Of a stretch of DNA of 64,000 bases, positions 12,315 to 56,441 are shown piece by piece (within the stretch, counting starts at the first letter, position 1; every line of letters begins with the position of its first letter). Both the position numbers and the translations under genes were made by a program. This DNA comes from Glandiceps talaboti (lineage: Eukaryota; Hemichordata; Enteropneusta; Spengelidae), in the NCBI RefSeq assembly GCF_964340395.1, contig NC_135555.1, forward strand, positions 2,876,001-2,940,000, in the 5' to 3' direction. The notes below the pieces were generated by a model that did not search any database, had not been told where the DNA came from, and saw nothing but the letters and a program-made list of their open reading frames with translations.

Positions 12315-12710
12315 ATGGTGAATAGCTCCTGCATCTCCCTCCTAGCAATTGTTGTTGTCATGACAACCTATCCAGAATCATCCTCAGCGGAGTGTCGCAG
12401 AATTTTTGTTTCCATGATAGTCAGCAAACCAGGTTGTTTGCCAAAACGTATTCCAACTACCGCATGTAGAGGAACGTGTCCGTCTCGCAGCGAACCTTTC
12501 TGGAGTGGATACGATCAAACGTTGGTTTATCGTGATGACTGTACATGTTGTGCCCCTCTACGAAGACGCCTTGCTAGCATTACCTTACAATGTCCATTAC
12601 TTGGGAAGACCAAATCTGTCACCGTTCCTGCAGCTATGGACTGTTTTTGTCGACCTTGTTCCGATATCTACGCAACCAAAGCTCAAAACGTCGGTCTCTA
12701 CCTAAAGTAA
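12315..12710 (+). CDS. Secreted cystine-knot hormone subunit, bursicon-like
   Basis: A 131-residue protein. Residues 1-25 form a signal peptide with hydrophobic core LLAIVVVM and likely cleavage after SSSA (A25/E26). The mature part has 11 cysteines (27, 41, 51, 55, 76, 78, 79, 93, 110, 112, 115), the number in bursicon subunits. The order C..PGC...ACRGTC...CTCC...LQCP...CFCRPC fits a C-terminal cystine knot (CTCK) domain of bursicon-alpha type, including the CRGxC knot motif and the CxCRPC end. Bursicons are secreted heterodimeric ligands of an LGR receptor; in insects they control cuticle tanning. Here the role is unknown. The only N-x-S/T site lies in the signal peptide. The ATG at 12315 starts the signal peptide and follows a splice acceptor at 12276. 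AATAAA occurs at 13367 and 13413, but the poly(A) site is not fixed. Alternatives are a GPA2-like or norrin-like CTCK protein. The domain call is strong and the subfamily moderate. Confidence 0.8.
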   Translation: MVNSSCISLLAIVVVMTTYPESSSAECRRIFVSMIVSKPGCLPKRIPTTACRGTCPSRSEPFWSGYDQTLVYRDDCTCCAPLRRRLASITLQCPLLGKTKSVTVPAAMDCFCRPCSDIYATKAQNVGLYLK

Positions 12711-13140
12711 ACTTTGTTGTCACACAGATGTTTGATATTTTACACATTTCGTTGATTTGCCAGCTTTTTCTGATTTCCTGACCACGAAGACGTAATGATT
12801 GAAAGACCAAATTCAAGTTCGATAGATAGTTTGGGATACAAATATATATATTTATATTGACCAAATTACAATCGAGGTCAAAGTCAAGTTTTCAAGACAT
12901 ACAGTACCAAGAAGCCAATGTACATAGCTATTTGTAACTGTATATTGACATCTGTATTGAAAATATTAGTGAGTTATTAGAATATATTCTACTATTTTGA
13001 TGCAATATTGGTTTCATCTCTCTTTCTCGTTTGTGTACTTGTTTGACGTGGTTGTTAATATTAATTATTCTAGGAACTACAGTATTGTGTCTGTGTATGA
13101 ACTACTGTATGGTGTTGATTTATTCCTCGTAGGACGTATT

Positions 13141-13266
13141 TAGATATTATTCCCGAATATTTTTTTTCGTTCAGCCAAGGAAAATACGAGTGACCTATGA
13201 GGCCTTGTTACTACGAGTCGCTAGACGAGTATTTTATGGTTGAGTGAAGAAAGATATTAGGAAATT
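13141..13266. mobile_element. Foldback MITE, family 1 copy 1
   Basis: It starts ATTATTCCCGAATATTTTTT, then CGTTCAGCCAAGGAAAATAC. It ends with the imperfect reverse complement (GAGTATTTTATGGTTGAGTG, then AAGAAAGATATTAGGAAATT). The middle (GTTACTACGAGTCGCTAGAC) is also near-palindromic, so the whole element folds on itself. Related copies are at 44641, 48668 and 48997. It encodes nothing and is non-autonomous. Confidence 0.8.
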
Positions 13267-13633
13267 ATACAGTTATACCCCAGGACCAAGGTGAACATCT
13301 CCATGCCACGTATACCTCATCATCCCCATACCACGCTGTTCCCCCTTTACTACTACAGGCGCAGAAAATAAAAGAAATGGTCGAGCCCATGTAAGTTTTG
13401 ACTTATTTGTGCAATAAATGCATTTTGAAGGATTTACATTGAAATAATCCGGACTTACAGGAACGTAAATGCCCTTTTCATGCTGTGCCTGCGAGATCCG
13501 CTCCACTCATCACACTACAAATAACAGTTAATACACTGCATTTCACGGCGGTATGTTATTTGTATTACTTTCCAATGGGGGTGTGGTAGCAGTAGGATTT
13601 GGAACTGATGGAAGCAGTGGGATTGTGCCACAA

Positions 13634-13696
13634 CATAGACACAGACACAGACACAGACACAGACACAGGCACAGACACAGACACAGACACAGACAC

Positions 13697-13731
<35 letters not shown>

Positions 13732-13770
13732 CACACACATACACACACACACATACATACATACATACAC
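13634..13770. repeat. (CAGACA)n-(CA)n-(CATA)n compound microsatellite
   Basis: ACAGAC hexamers pass into CA dinucleotides and then CATA tetramers. All frames across it are low-complexity artefacts. Confidence 0.97.
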
Positions 13771-13794
13771 AAAATTAGACAAAAAATGAGTCAA

Positions 13795-15224
13795 TGTAAA
13801 ATGTTACCCTCCCCTAACTTACATTTTCTGAAATATGGCGCTCCCCCGAGGACTGATTTGTAAAAAATGCCCCCACCCCCTGTAATTACTAAAGCCACCC
13901 TTAGAGGTAACGGATCGTGTATAAAATACACCTGTCGACAAAGTACGATACGGGTAGTAATAAGAGCTTACTCTGTTTCCACCTTACTAAATACGTTATA
14001 CGTTATACATTCTCAAATTCGTGTGAAAATAGGTTCACAAGGTATTGCTCCTTGGCACTGTCATGCCCTACTAATAAAGTTGCAATAGCGACAACAACTT
14101 TTACCTTTAAAAAAAAATGTGTTGTTAGATACAATGAATTACTGACAGTATTGAATCACCTTTAATTTAGGTAAACGTATTTGTGAAGCTTGACAGATCA
14201 CATTGATCAGCGCCTCCAACGCGATCACGATTTAACCTGTTAATGTACTAATCGACTTCGTATGTACAATGTCCACTTATTGGTATTTTTAACAATTTTA
14301 GTGAATATATAGTGTTGGTTGTGTGATCGAACAAAAAATTACTTCAATTAAAACTAGTGAAGCTTTAATTGCCATCTTAATTAAGGTATCGATTATAGGT
14401 TTTGCTATATATCCGTGGTCACGTGACACTTACGGCAGCGATTTCACTACAACGATTTTATCTACAACGGTTGGGAGCATTCGCAGAAGAACCCCGGTCA
14501 CTGCTCAGTTTTGTATAGTAAATACTTCTTTAAGATGAAGATTCATAACTGTGACTGCTTGTATGTTAAAGTTTCTATAGTCATTTCTAGGCTGTGTGTG
14601 GCATTTCTATCATAGTGTTGATTATGTATGAAAACCTACTATTGTAAGCTTAGTGTAGCCTTACTTAGTGCTCTGTTATGTTAGCGGTCTAAAAATCTGA
14701 AAGTAGTGTTTCCAAAACTGCGTCGGTAGTCATGCATAATTAATTCTAATAATATCACCATATCATTGTTTTTACAATTTATTGTACAGTTGTAGAAATC
14801 TTACAATACTACTACTAAAAAGCTTTTATAATTATAGCTGAAATGAGCATATTGTTGTTCGTACTTCAGTCTTCACATCAATGTTCACGATCAATACTTC
14901 GTGTGGGTAATTAGCTACGTATGGTTGGCATGGTAACAGATTACATGTAAGACAAACACTAATCAACAAATGGTACAAATTTTCGGTCAGTCACGGTCAT
15001 CGATGTAGTTAAAATCTACTCTTGTCTGATCAAGATATTCCTTTTGAGGTCCCTTCACTGTCGTCTCCCGCTATGTTACCACGAGCGAACAAAGCGGTAT
15101 AGTGTGGTGAAACCACATTTGATAACTTTGTTACTCATGCGAAAAATACGTGCACAAATTAAGGGATTCTTCAATAATTACAAGGGGGAGGGCCTACGCC
15201 GGGGGAAACCAGGCCTGGGCTGTT
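13795..15224. other. No gene recognised
   Basis: Short open frames without known motifs. I find no RNA gene or transposon boundary here. Confidence 0.45.
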
Positions 15225-15345
15225 GGATAAAATATGACCCTCTCCCGATTCCACCGTGATAAAATATGACCCTCCCCCGATTCCATCGTGATAAAAAAAG
15301 ACACTCTCCCAAATCCAGTGATAAAAAATGACCCTCCTACCTGTC
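15225..15345. repeat. 32-bp tandem repeat, about 4 diverged copies
   Basis: Units of the form GATAAAATATGACCCTCCCC plus CGATTCCACCGT, with later units shortened and diverged. Confidence 0.8.
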
Positions 15346-15518
15346 TCTAAACTATGACTCTCCCCTGCATAAAACTCCTGCAAACTTAGACAATGTAATG
15401 AGTCATATCTTTTGGCATACATTATTTAGAACAGTTGATTGTATAGTATAGATTTCCTGTACATTTCTACACATAATAATAAATGACGTTATCGGATATT
15501 TTTAAATCATATTATCAT

Positions 15519-15766
15519 ACCAAGTTCTATGAAAGCCAGTAAGGGACATTTTGTAAAATAAAAAATAAAAAATAATCTTGTGAGCACGACATAATATCTT
15601 GTGCGCACGACTTACTATGTTGTGAGCACGACATAATATCTTGTGCGCACGACTTACTATGTTGTGAGCACGACATACTATGTTGTGAGCACGACATAAT
15701 ATCTTGTGCACACGATATACTATATTTTACAACATGTTCCTTACTGGCTTTCATAAAGTTCCATCC
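15519..15766. mobile_element. TIR-flanked 21-bp minisatellite (non-autonomous element)
   Basis: The left arm (AAGTTCTATGAAAGCCAGTA, then AGGGACATTTTGTAAAA) is matched by the reverse complement of the right arm ending at about 15766, with a few mismatches over about 40 bp. Between the arms lie about seven 21-bp units (CTTGTGAGCACGACATAATA T, or the GCGCACGACTTACTATGTT variant). No target-site duplication is evident. It resembles minisatellite-bearing MITEs. Confidence 0.7.
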
Positions 15767-15779
15767 ATTGTAAGTGAGG

Positions 15780-16750
15780 GCTGAGTATACTTCAGTAAAT
15801 AGAATACTCTGAAGTATCTATTTAGATATAGAGCAAAATTTACACCAAGAAACGTATACACTGTTCTTGTGTGTTCTGTCCTGATAATTCACACTGAGTG
15901 TATAGACTTGCAGTCATTGTCATCAACAGAGATAGGGTTATCAATGTGATCATCGCATGGCGTGGTTATGGTGTGATTTACGTACATACATTTTATCTTG
16001 AGGAAACCATTACAATCATAGACTGATCACCACTTTGCAAGGTCATTAAATTTCTTTACAATGTATATTTTGAAGAATAATAGAGATCATATTACGATTC
16101 TATGGCAATCATAAGTCTGGTTTGACTTGTGAATCTACCCACAGTACAATAGAGCTGATGCACGACTTCAAATCCGTTTAAAAATGTTCTTGTTGTTTAC
16201 TGATAAGAATCGACAAAGATCTCGTACATTATATGTTCCTATCTAGGTGAAGGCAGCCAGGGTATTATTTGTCGACTATAACCCTTCTGATATGAATTTC
16301 AAATAATGATGATGGGTTGAACTAGCTATCCTGATAAGCCGAACAGTGACATTTACGCAAACCAGAGCATATTTTCTCACCGGGGCTCTTGAGGGAGCGT
16401 AAGTGAGGTAGTAATACCGTAAATGAAACAAGAGTTGACGACTGACCATGCGTTCTACACATCAGAGGTCCGTGAGGGCGCCATTTGCACAAATACACAG
16501 TTTACACAATTTGGGTTATTCCAACATTTGTCAGACTCCATTTGTTTATTACACTTTGTATAAGTTCAACGAACCCAATATATTTTCAAAATAAGCTCAT
16601 TGTTCAACATTAATTGGCAAAAAACACAAAATGATAACAGAACTCGTAATGTTTTACACCTTTTACGAAAGAAAAATGTTAGGAATCTCTATTACTGCTA
16701 CATGTAGAAGTTTACTTATTTTTCTTAACTTAAACAATTTTTTCCAACAT
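15780..16750. other. Between the convergent genes; nothing recognised
   Basis: AT-rich sequence without repeats or credible exons. It separates the hormone gene (+) from the 3' end of the ZNF236-like gene (-). Confidence 0.4.
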
Positions 16751-17059
16751 TTTATTACATGTTATGGCAATGAACCATGCTAGCACCCATTCTACTACCA
16801 GTTTGTTTTAGTAGCTCTTCAAACTAGACATTAGCCACACCCACAAAAGCCGTTACCAAAATGTCTACATTTACGTAAAACTACAACACTTTATGTCTTG
16901 CGTTGCATGTGTTCACTTACATAATGACTTCATTTGAATAATCAAACAGTGTGTCATAGGGTATTCACTTTTGATTGCAACCAATCAGCTTCTAGGGATA
17001 TTTACAAGCTGTATTGTCCAGTTGATACAGGATTCTATAACAAGCTGGTAGGTAGAACA

Positions 17060-17195
17060 CGCATTAGCACAGTCACAGGACTAGCAACTTAAACAGGCTA
17101 TAACGAGTGTTAGCGTAGTCACAGGACCAGCGACTTAAATATGCTAGAATGAGTGCTAGCAGTGACAGCACCAGTGATGTAAACAGGCTAGCATC
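17060..17195. repeat. Diverged tandem repeat, about three units of 46-47 bp
   Basis: Units share TAGC-AGTCACAGGACTAGCAA-TTAAACAGGCTA with substitutions. Confidence 0.65.
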
Positions 17196-18074
17196 ATCAC
17201 AGTTCTAAATACGATTCACTGTGCAATAAACAGAATTTATGAATTATTATAAATAAAAGGTCAAATAATCATTCTCTCTCCCCCTAGATTGGAAATTGTT
17301 ACTTTTATACTGTTGCCATTGAAAAGACAATACAGAATTCAAATATTTCAGTTTTGCACAATCAGTACAATTGTTGATGTTCAAGTTTAAATAACTAGTT
17401 CATTACAGTTCCTACCAAAACACAGACGTGTGTAAAAATGGTGAGAAAAAAAACAGCTTAGTATTGATAAAAGATGCAATTTCAATATTGTATCAGGCTT
17501 CTAAACTCCATAAACACAACCACTCTAATGTAGAGGCTAAATAAAACCAGACCTCAATAAATAAATATGAAACATCAACATTTCCAAACATACAACCAGC
17601 AATCTGTCTTATAGAAAACTTTACATCAAGCTATTGGCAATATTTTTCTTGAATTTTTTCCATTTTTTTCTTGGCAAATACTTTGTAACTCACTCATGTT
17701 TTAAGGTTTGATGTTTTATCTGTTGTGTCTATACACCGTGAATTCATGATAACACGTAAACCAATATTGAACAGTATCTCTATCATATGTAAATAATAAA
17801 CAACTTTACAGAAAAGCCAACTAAAATAAAATCATAAAAATAATAATAATCAAAATAAACATAAAACAACAATTCTGTTGCTACTAAGTTCTTCTTACAT
17901 CTTTACAAAATACACAAACAATTTCATTTTTCTCTTTTTACAAAAATTATCAACACACCCACTTAAAGGATGACATTTTGCTCAAAAGACATTTGCATTA
18001 CAAAAATGCACTGCCTAACAGATTTAAACCAAACTATGACATCCCCATTTTAGGCTATAGCCGGACTTGCTATG

Positions 18075-18088
18075 GCGCCACCAAGTGT
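18075..18088 (-). promoter_or_regulatory. CTCF-like motif
   Basis: Minus strand ACACTTGGTGGCGC matches 12 of 14 positions of the CTCF core CCASYAGRKGGCRS. Motif match only. Confidence 0.25.
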
Positions 18089-19135
18089 CCACATTATAAA
18101 TACTTTTGTTTTAGTTTAAAAGTTTCCACATGGGTTTTCTACTTCTGAGGGTCAAAATTCAACAAAGGTTAATCCTCATTCAACAAACTGCAAAATGTAC
18201 TCTTGCACAAATTTGGAACAACAATGAGTTATACCATTTCTATTACCCGAGCACTCATATGATATAGTAAATGAACAAAGAACAAAACAAGTAGCAAATC
18301 TTTGAAAAATGATATTCCCATCAATTCTGGGTTATGTCTTCTTTTTTATGATAATTCACTACTCAACTATTTGATTATCCAAATTTTACAATGTTGAGTA
18401 ACCTGCCAAATTCTGTACAAGTGTATTTTGGTGTGAAGATTGAAATTATCAAGGGCTACAAAATGGCCTCATTGAAAGATTTGTCATCCATACAATATTT
18501 ACAAAGTGAAGTGAAATTAGTTAATATAATGAATGCCATGTTTAAAAGTCTGTATGCTAACCATTAGCCATTATAAAGATGGAATTAAAAGTAACATTGT
18601 TGTTAAAATGGTATTTGTTTCTTAAATGGTTGTTTAGCCAATAAATACTTCACACACAAGGTAAGACTGTATTTACAGCCACAAGATTAGTTTTGCCAAC
18701 ACGCTATAAAACTTATCAATATTTCACAAGAATGAAGTGTTCCTGGTTCTGTAGTAGACATTTTGAAAAATTATACCAAACACACCATTATGCAGTAGCT
18801 GACCTAAAAATACTGAATGTATGGAAAGGCCATGTTACATCATCAAAAACAGTGTCTACAGCATCAGTTTCTGTGTGCATCTGGAATTTTGTATGGATAT
18901 CTTGACAGTATTCAATATTTCTTTACCACTTCATCAACTTTATTTTCATACAGACTGATTTTATGATATCTGAATATTTGGTTTGATGTATTGTTATCAT
19001 TTGGGAGGCTAGGTATAGTGAGTCACAGACACATCTGATATGAAATTATACAAGGACCATATTGCAGTAAGACACTTTGTAGTCGGCAAGGCAAAATAAG
19101 ATGTGTTATCCTATCAGCTATTCCTGCACGAAAAG

Positions 19136-19180
19136 TCTGGTTAGGGCTGAATGACACAACATATCTCACTGTCAAACCAC
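19136..19180. repeat. Dispersed repeat fragment shared with the 7.65-kb SINE-like element
   Basis: TGGTTAGGGCTGAATGACAC is followed by an AACATATCTCACTGTC segment, matching 7651-7686 with few differences. It lies in the presumed 3' UTR of the ZNF236-like gene. Confidence 0.6.
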
Positions 19181-19504
19181 TTTGTAGCCATGTCTGAAGA
19201 TGCATTATACAAAGGTGGTCAAAGTTTTGAAAAATTGAAGGCTGAATCTTTAGTCAAGGATATCAAGTACACACATGGCAGCACATAAAGCAATCAACAA
19301 AATATACACATTACCATTCCATCTGTTTATATGAAATACATAACTGAACACAAGACATGCAGCATTATTTTGACTTGCTGAGAATGGAGAATGACATTAA
19401 TTTTAGCACTGAAATAATAGATAATGCAGATTTTGAAAGTTGGTGATTGTAATCTAATATTGTAAGCTTCAATTCTGGTACAATCTAAAAACTGCTGTTG
19501 AACA

Positions 19505-19518
19505 GCGCCCCCTAGTGA
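19505..19518 (-). promoter_or_regulatory. CTCF-like motif
   Basis: Minus strand TCACTAGGGGGCGC matches 13 of 14 positions of CCASYAGRKGGCRS and is followed by TG, as in strong CTCF sites. It lies about 460 bp beyond the ZNF236-like stop codon. Confidence 0.35.
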
Positions 19519-19978
19519 CCATTCTATAAAACCTTTCATTTTATGACGATCAGCTTTCCTGAAGGTAAATGCACTAACATTTCAATACTGGACAGGACAC
19601 TTGGAACTACACTATTCAAAGTTACAAAAGTTCCTATTGTATACATATCATCAAAGTTGTAGCACCAATGCAAAGAGGAAAACTATCCAGCTGCCTTACA
19701 TCAGCTCTATTCAGTCTACCAAGTTAGCAGGTATTTACTAAATCAACTCATGCAATCTTGGTCCAAATGATCCACCATCATAACAACTCTTACAAATTTG
19801 ATTTTTCCTGAAAAAAAATCTACAAAATCTATTCACTTGTATTTTGATATCTGTACATGAATAATGACTGATTTTTGTCAAAACGACTCAAAATTCATTG
19901 AAAGTTACAAAAAAATCTATTTTTGTAAATTTTGGCAGAAAATTGTTCATACTGAAGCAAGAAATATTTGTAATGTTA

Positions 19979-53534
<33,556 letters not shown>

Positions 53535-55640
53535 CTGAAAAATTACAAAAAAACCACGTTCAATTACATAAACCACAAATCAATGAGAATCTAACATAGC
53601 AATTATATCTCACTTTGCTACTCTGTTATAGGTACATGTATACTTGAGCCACTTTCAAATAAAAGAGTTACTGGTATCCTACTTCTGCAAATGAAATCTG
53701 TTTGAAATACTGACAAATATAATATCCATGTACAATAACTACTGCTGTTTGAGAAACTGTGTAAACACTAATGCATGTTTTTTTGTGATATATTCTTTTT
53801 TTTTAAAATGAAAAATGAGTTTTGAAGAAAAAACTCCTTAAAGTATTCGTAGAAGTTTTGTTTATTTCAATAAAAATGAATTATGACTCTAACATGACAA
53901 AAACTAGCAGATTTACTTTGAGTTTTCCTACACAAAGGAACTCTGCGATATCAATAATTTAATATTTGGAAACGAAAGGAAATTGCAGCCAATACATCAT
54001 ACACAACAACAGGATCTAATCATGTAATTTTTTTTTATTCAGGAACAGAACACAGCGAAATAATTCATTCATTCATTCATTCCTGAGCCTCAAGATAGAA
54101 TAGTCAGTCTACGAATCCTGACTGTCTCATTTTAAGCTCATGGGAAGAGAGTTTCTATTTCTCATTTATTCATTTATTTTGAATACCCCTATACATGTAG
54201 TTTCATAATCAAACCCATATTTCCCTTCTTTTCCAATGAGAATGCTATGATAAGTTGTTTCAGTAACAATATTGATAATGATAGATGGCAGAGTTTGTTT
54301 TTTTATGATAATATATGAGATGGATCTTCTAAAGGAATTATTGGACAGCAGAAAGATTCAGAAATACCCTTACAGGTACTTAAAGTACCAAGATGTACTG
54401 CACCCTAGCTCCCAAACCTTGCATATTCACATTTTATTTCCAAATTAAAAACAGAAAAAAAACATGCACACACACAATATATATATATATACATATACAA
54501 TTACCACAAAACAAACATCTTTGAAATCACCCAACAAGTCAAAGATCAAAGAAAGAGACGTCCTGGCGATCCTGGCGACAAACTTGTGGGCAGTAATAAC
54601 TGTCATATGACATTGCAATTGGTTTTATCATCTACTCTATTACAAGGCTGAAATGAGATTTGAAGTCAGCTACAGACAGTTACAATCCTAGACTTGGTTG
54701 TGGTTTAGCCGTAAGGGTAGACGCTATACTTTCACCTTTTCTTACTTGTCTCCTGGCATAGACCCATTAAGTATCTTTCATATAAGAAATTCATTAGTCT
54801 GTTCGCTGGGCTACATCAATAAATAACTTTTGATTTCATAATTGCAATTACCTATAGATGCATAAACCCATTCAGAGATTGAAATAGATCATAGCAGAAA
54901 ATGAAGACTTCCTACATCTATAGTTTCAATTTCATGCCAACAATACTTTTACAGCTCAGTACAATTGTAAGACCATTTAAATCAATATTAGGAAGTCAAA
55001 TAAACAAGCAAATCTAATTTCTGGCCTATATAACTCATATGTGATATCAATTCTATTTAGCATTCTCACACAAACACATATTTGTTTGCTGTGATTGTTA
55101 TTAATGTGGTATTTCTGTTGGGGTTGACTTATCTCTGTGTGAGATTCAGATTCAATGAATACTCAATTTGAATCTGTTGCACCTGCTGTTTCCTATAATA
55201 CATTTGATCTAATAGTGGTAGACTCAAGTTAGCACTGGGTTCATATTCAATTAACATTTACTATACTTTCTGATTTCCCAATATCATATTTTGGTGAGAC
55301 GTTGACTTTAATAGCCAGGATTTAATACACATTTACCTTCAATTTCAATTCAATTTTTCTATTAAAACACTGTGTTTGCAAGTGCAAATTTACATGCACA
55401 TAGCATCAGACTCACAATCAAATTACTATCCATTCATGTAACATTTACTTCTCTGCTTATGTTGCAGAACTTGAGTTCAATTCTTGAACTTTGAATTTGA
55501 GTGATGCAGATTCACACAGTATTGGCAATTCTTGTAGCCTACAGATTAAGTCACTGATACAACCTTTCTGTGGGGGTTCATACTTAACTACAGTATAAAC
55601 TTGTAGTGTTCTCACTCCTTTTTTTATACGAGAACAGGTT
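53535..55640. other. First intron or 5' flank of ZNF236-like gene, no exon recognised
   Basis: AT-rich, non-repetitive apart from a short ATTC run at 54065-54082. The missing 5' exon is not evident. Confidence 0.4.
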
Positions 55641-55644
55641 CAGA

Positions 55645-55965
55645 AAACCAGGTTCTCTGCTATTGGCCACTGGTTGATATATGTGTTCATTTACATATTG
55701 GTGTATTTTCCACCTAGATTTGTCTTATTTGCTGCTAATGGCCACTGGTTATTATATGTGTTCATTTACATATTGGTGTATTTTCTACCTACAATGTAGA
55801 TTTGTCTTATTCTCTGCTATTGGCCATGGGTTGATATACAACTGTATGTGTTCATTTACATATTGGTATATTTTCCACCTAGATTCATCTTATTCTCTGC
55901 TATTGGTCACTGGTTGATATATGTGTTCATTTACATATTGGTGTATTTTCCATCTGTCTTATTTT
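55645..55965. repeat. Tandem repeat of 65-100-bp units, four copies
   Basis: TGTGTTCATTTACATATTGG begins at 55682, 55757, 55857 and 55922, with TCTGCTATTGGCCACTGGTT between units. Length differences come from short insertions. Confidence 0.9.
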
Positions 55966-56292
55966 CAGCTGTTTGCCATTTGTATGTGTAGAAACTGACT
56001 CAACTACTGTACATAATAATGTACATACATGATTAATACAGTTACAATTGTGAATAATGTAACATAAGAATTCAGAGAATGGCACGTTTTGTTGTATATG
56101 GCCCCAAGGCAAAACAAAATTAGTGAAACTCTGCCCTATGGACAAAAGTCTAACTATTTAATAAGATATAAATAGAGGATTAAAATAAATCTACTTATAT
56201 AGTCAGGCAGTTTGATAGTATTACTTGTAATCAAGTCATCTGTACATGTACAAGAAAAGAAGTAATACACAGCTGAAAGGTAACTATACTAC

Positions 56293-56441
56293 GTGCCCAA
56301 TTTGTTTCACTACAGGTATTAAATTTTGTCCACGATCTCTTACTCCAAATACAAATTTATTGAAATTGCAATCATTCAATATTCCATGCACATGAAGAAA
56401 CATAGTCGGATTTAAATCTGTATGGTAAGTAATTTGGGCAC
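56293..56441. mobile_element. 149-bp foldback element
   Basis: The left end GTGCCCAATTTGTTTCACTA pairs with the right end, whose reverse complement reads GTGCCCAAATTACTTACCAT. No clear target duplication. Non-coding. Confidence 0.5.

Larger units (their letters stand above)
16751..19978 (-). other. Probable 3' untranslated region and 3' flank of the ZNF236-like gene
   Basis: No protein-coding signal follows the stop codon at 19981-19979. On the minus strand AATAAA hexamers occur at 18944-18939, 16756-16751 and 16550-16545, any of which could set the transcript end. Within it are a 46-47-bp diverged tandem repeat (17060-17195), a SINE-related fragment (about 19136-19180) and two CTCF-like motifs. 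The true end is not known from sequence. Confidence 0.35.

Noticed and set aside
54690-54735. tRNA-like TAGCCGTAAGGGTAGACG
   Set aside because: Only a loose A-box resemblance; no B box or stem pairing.
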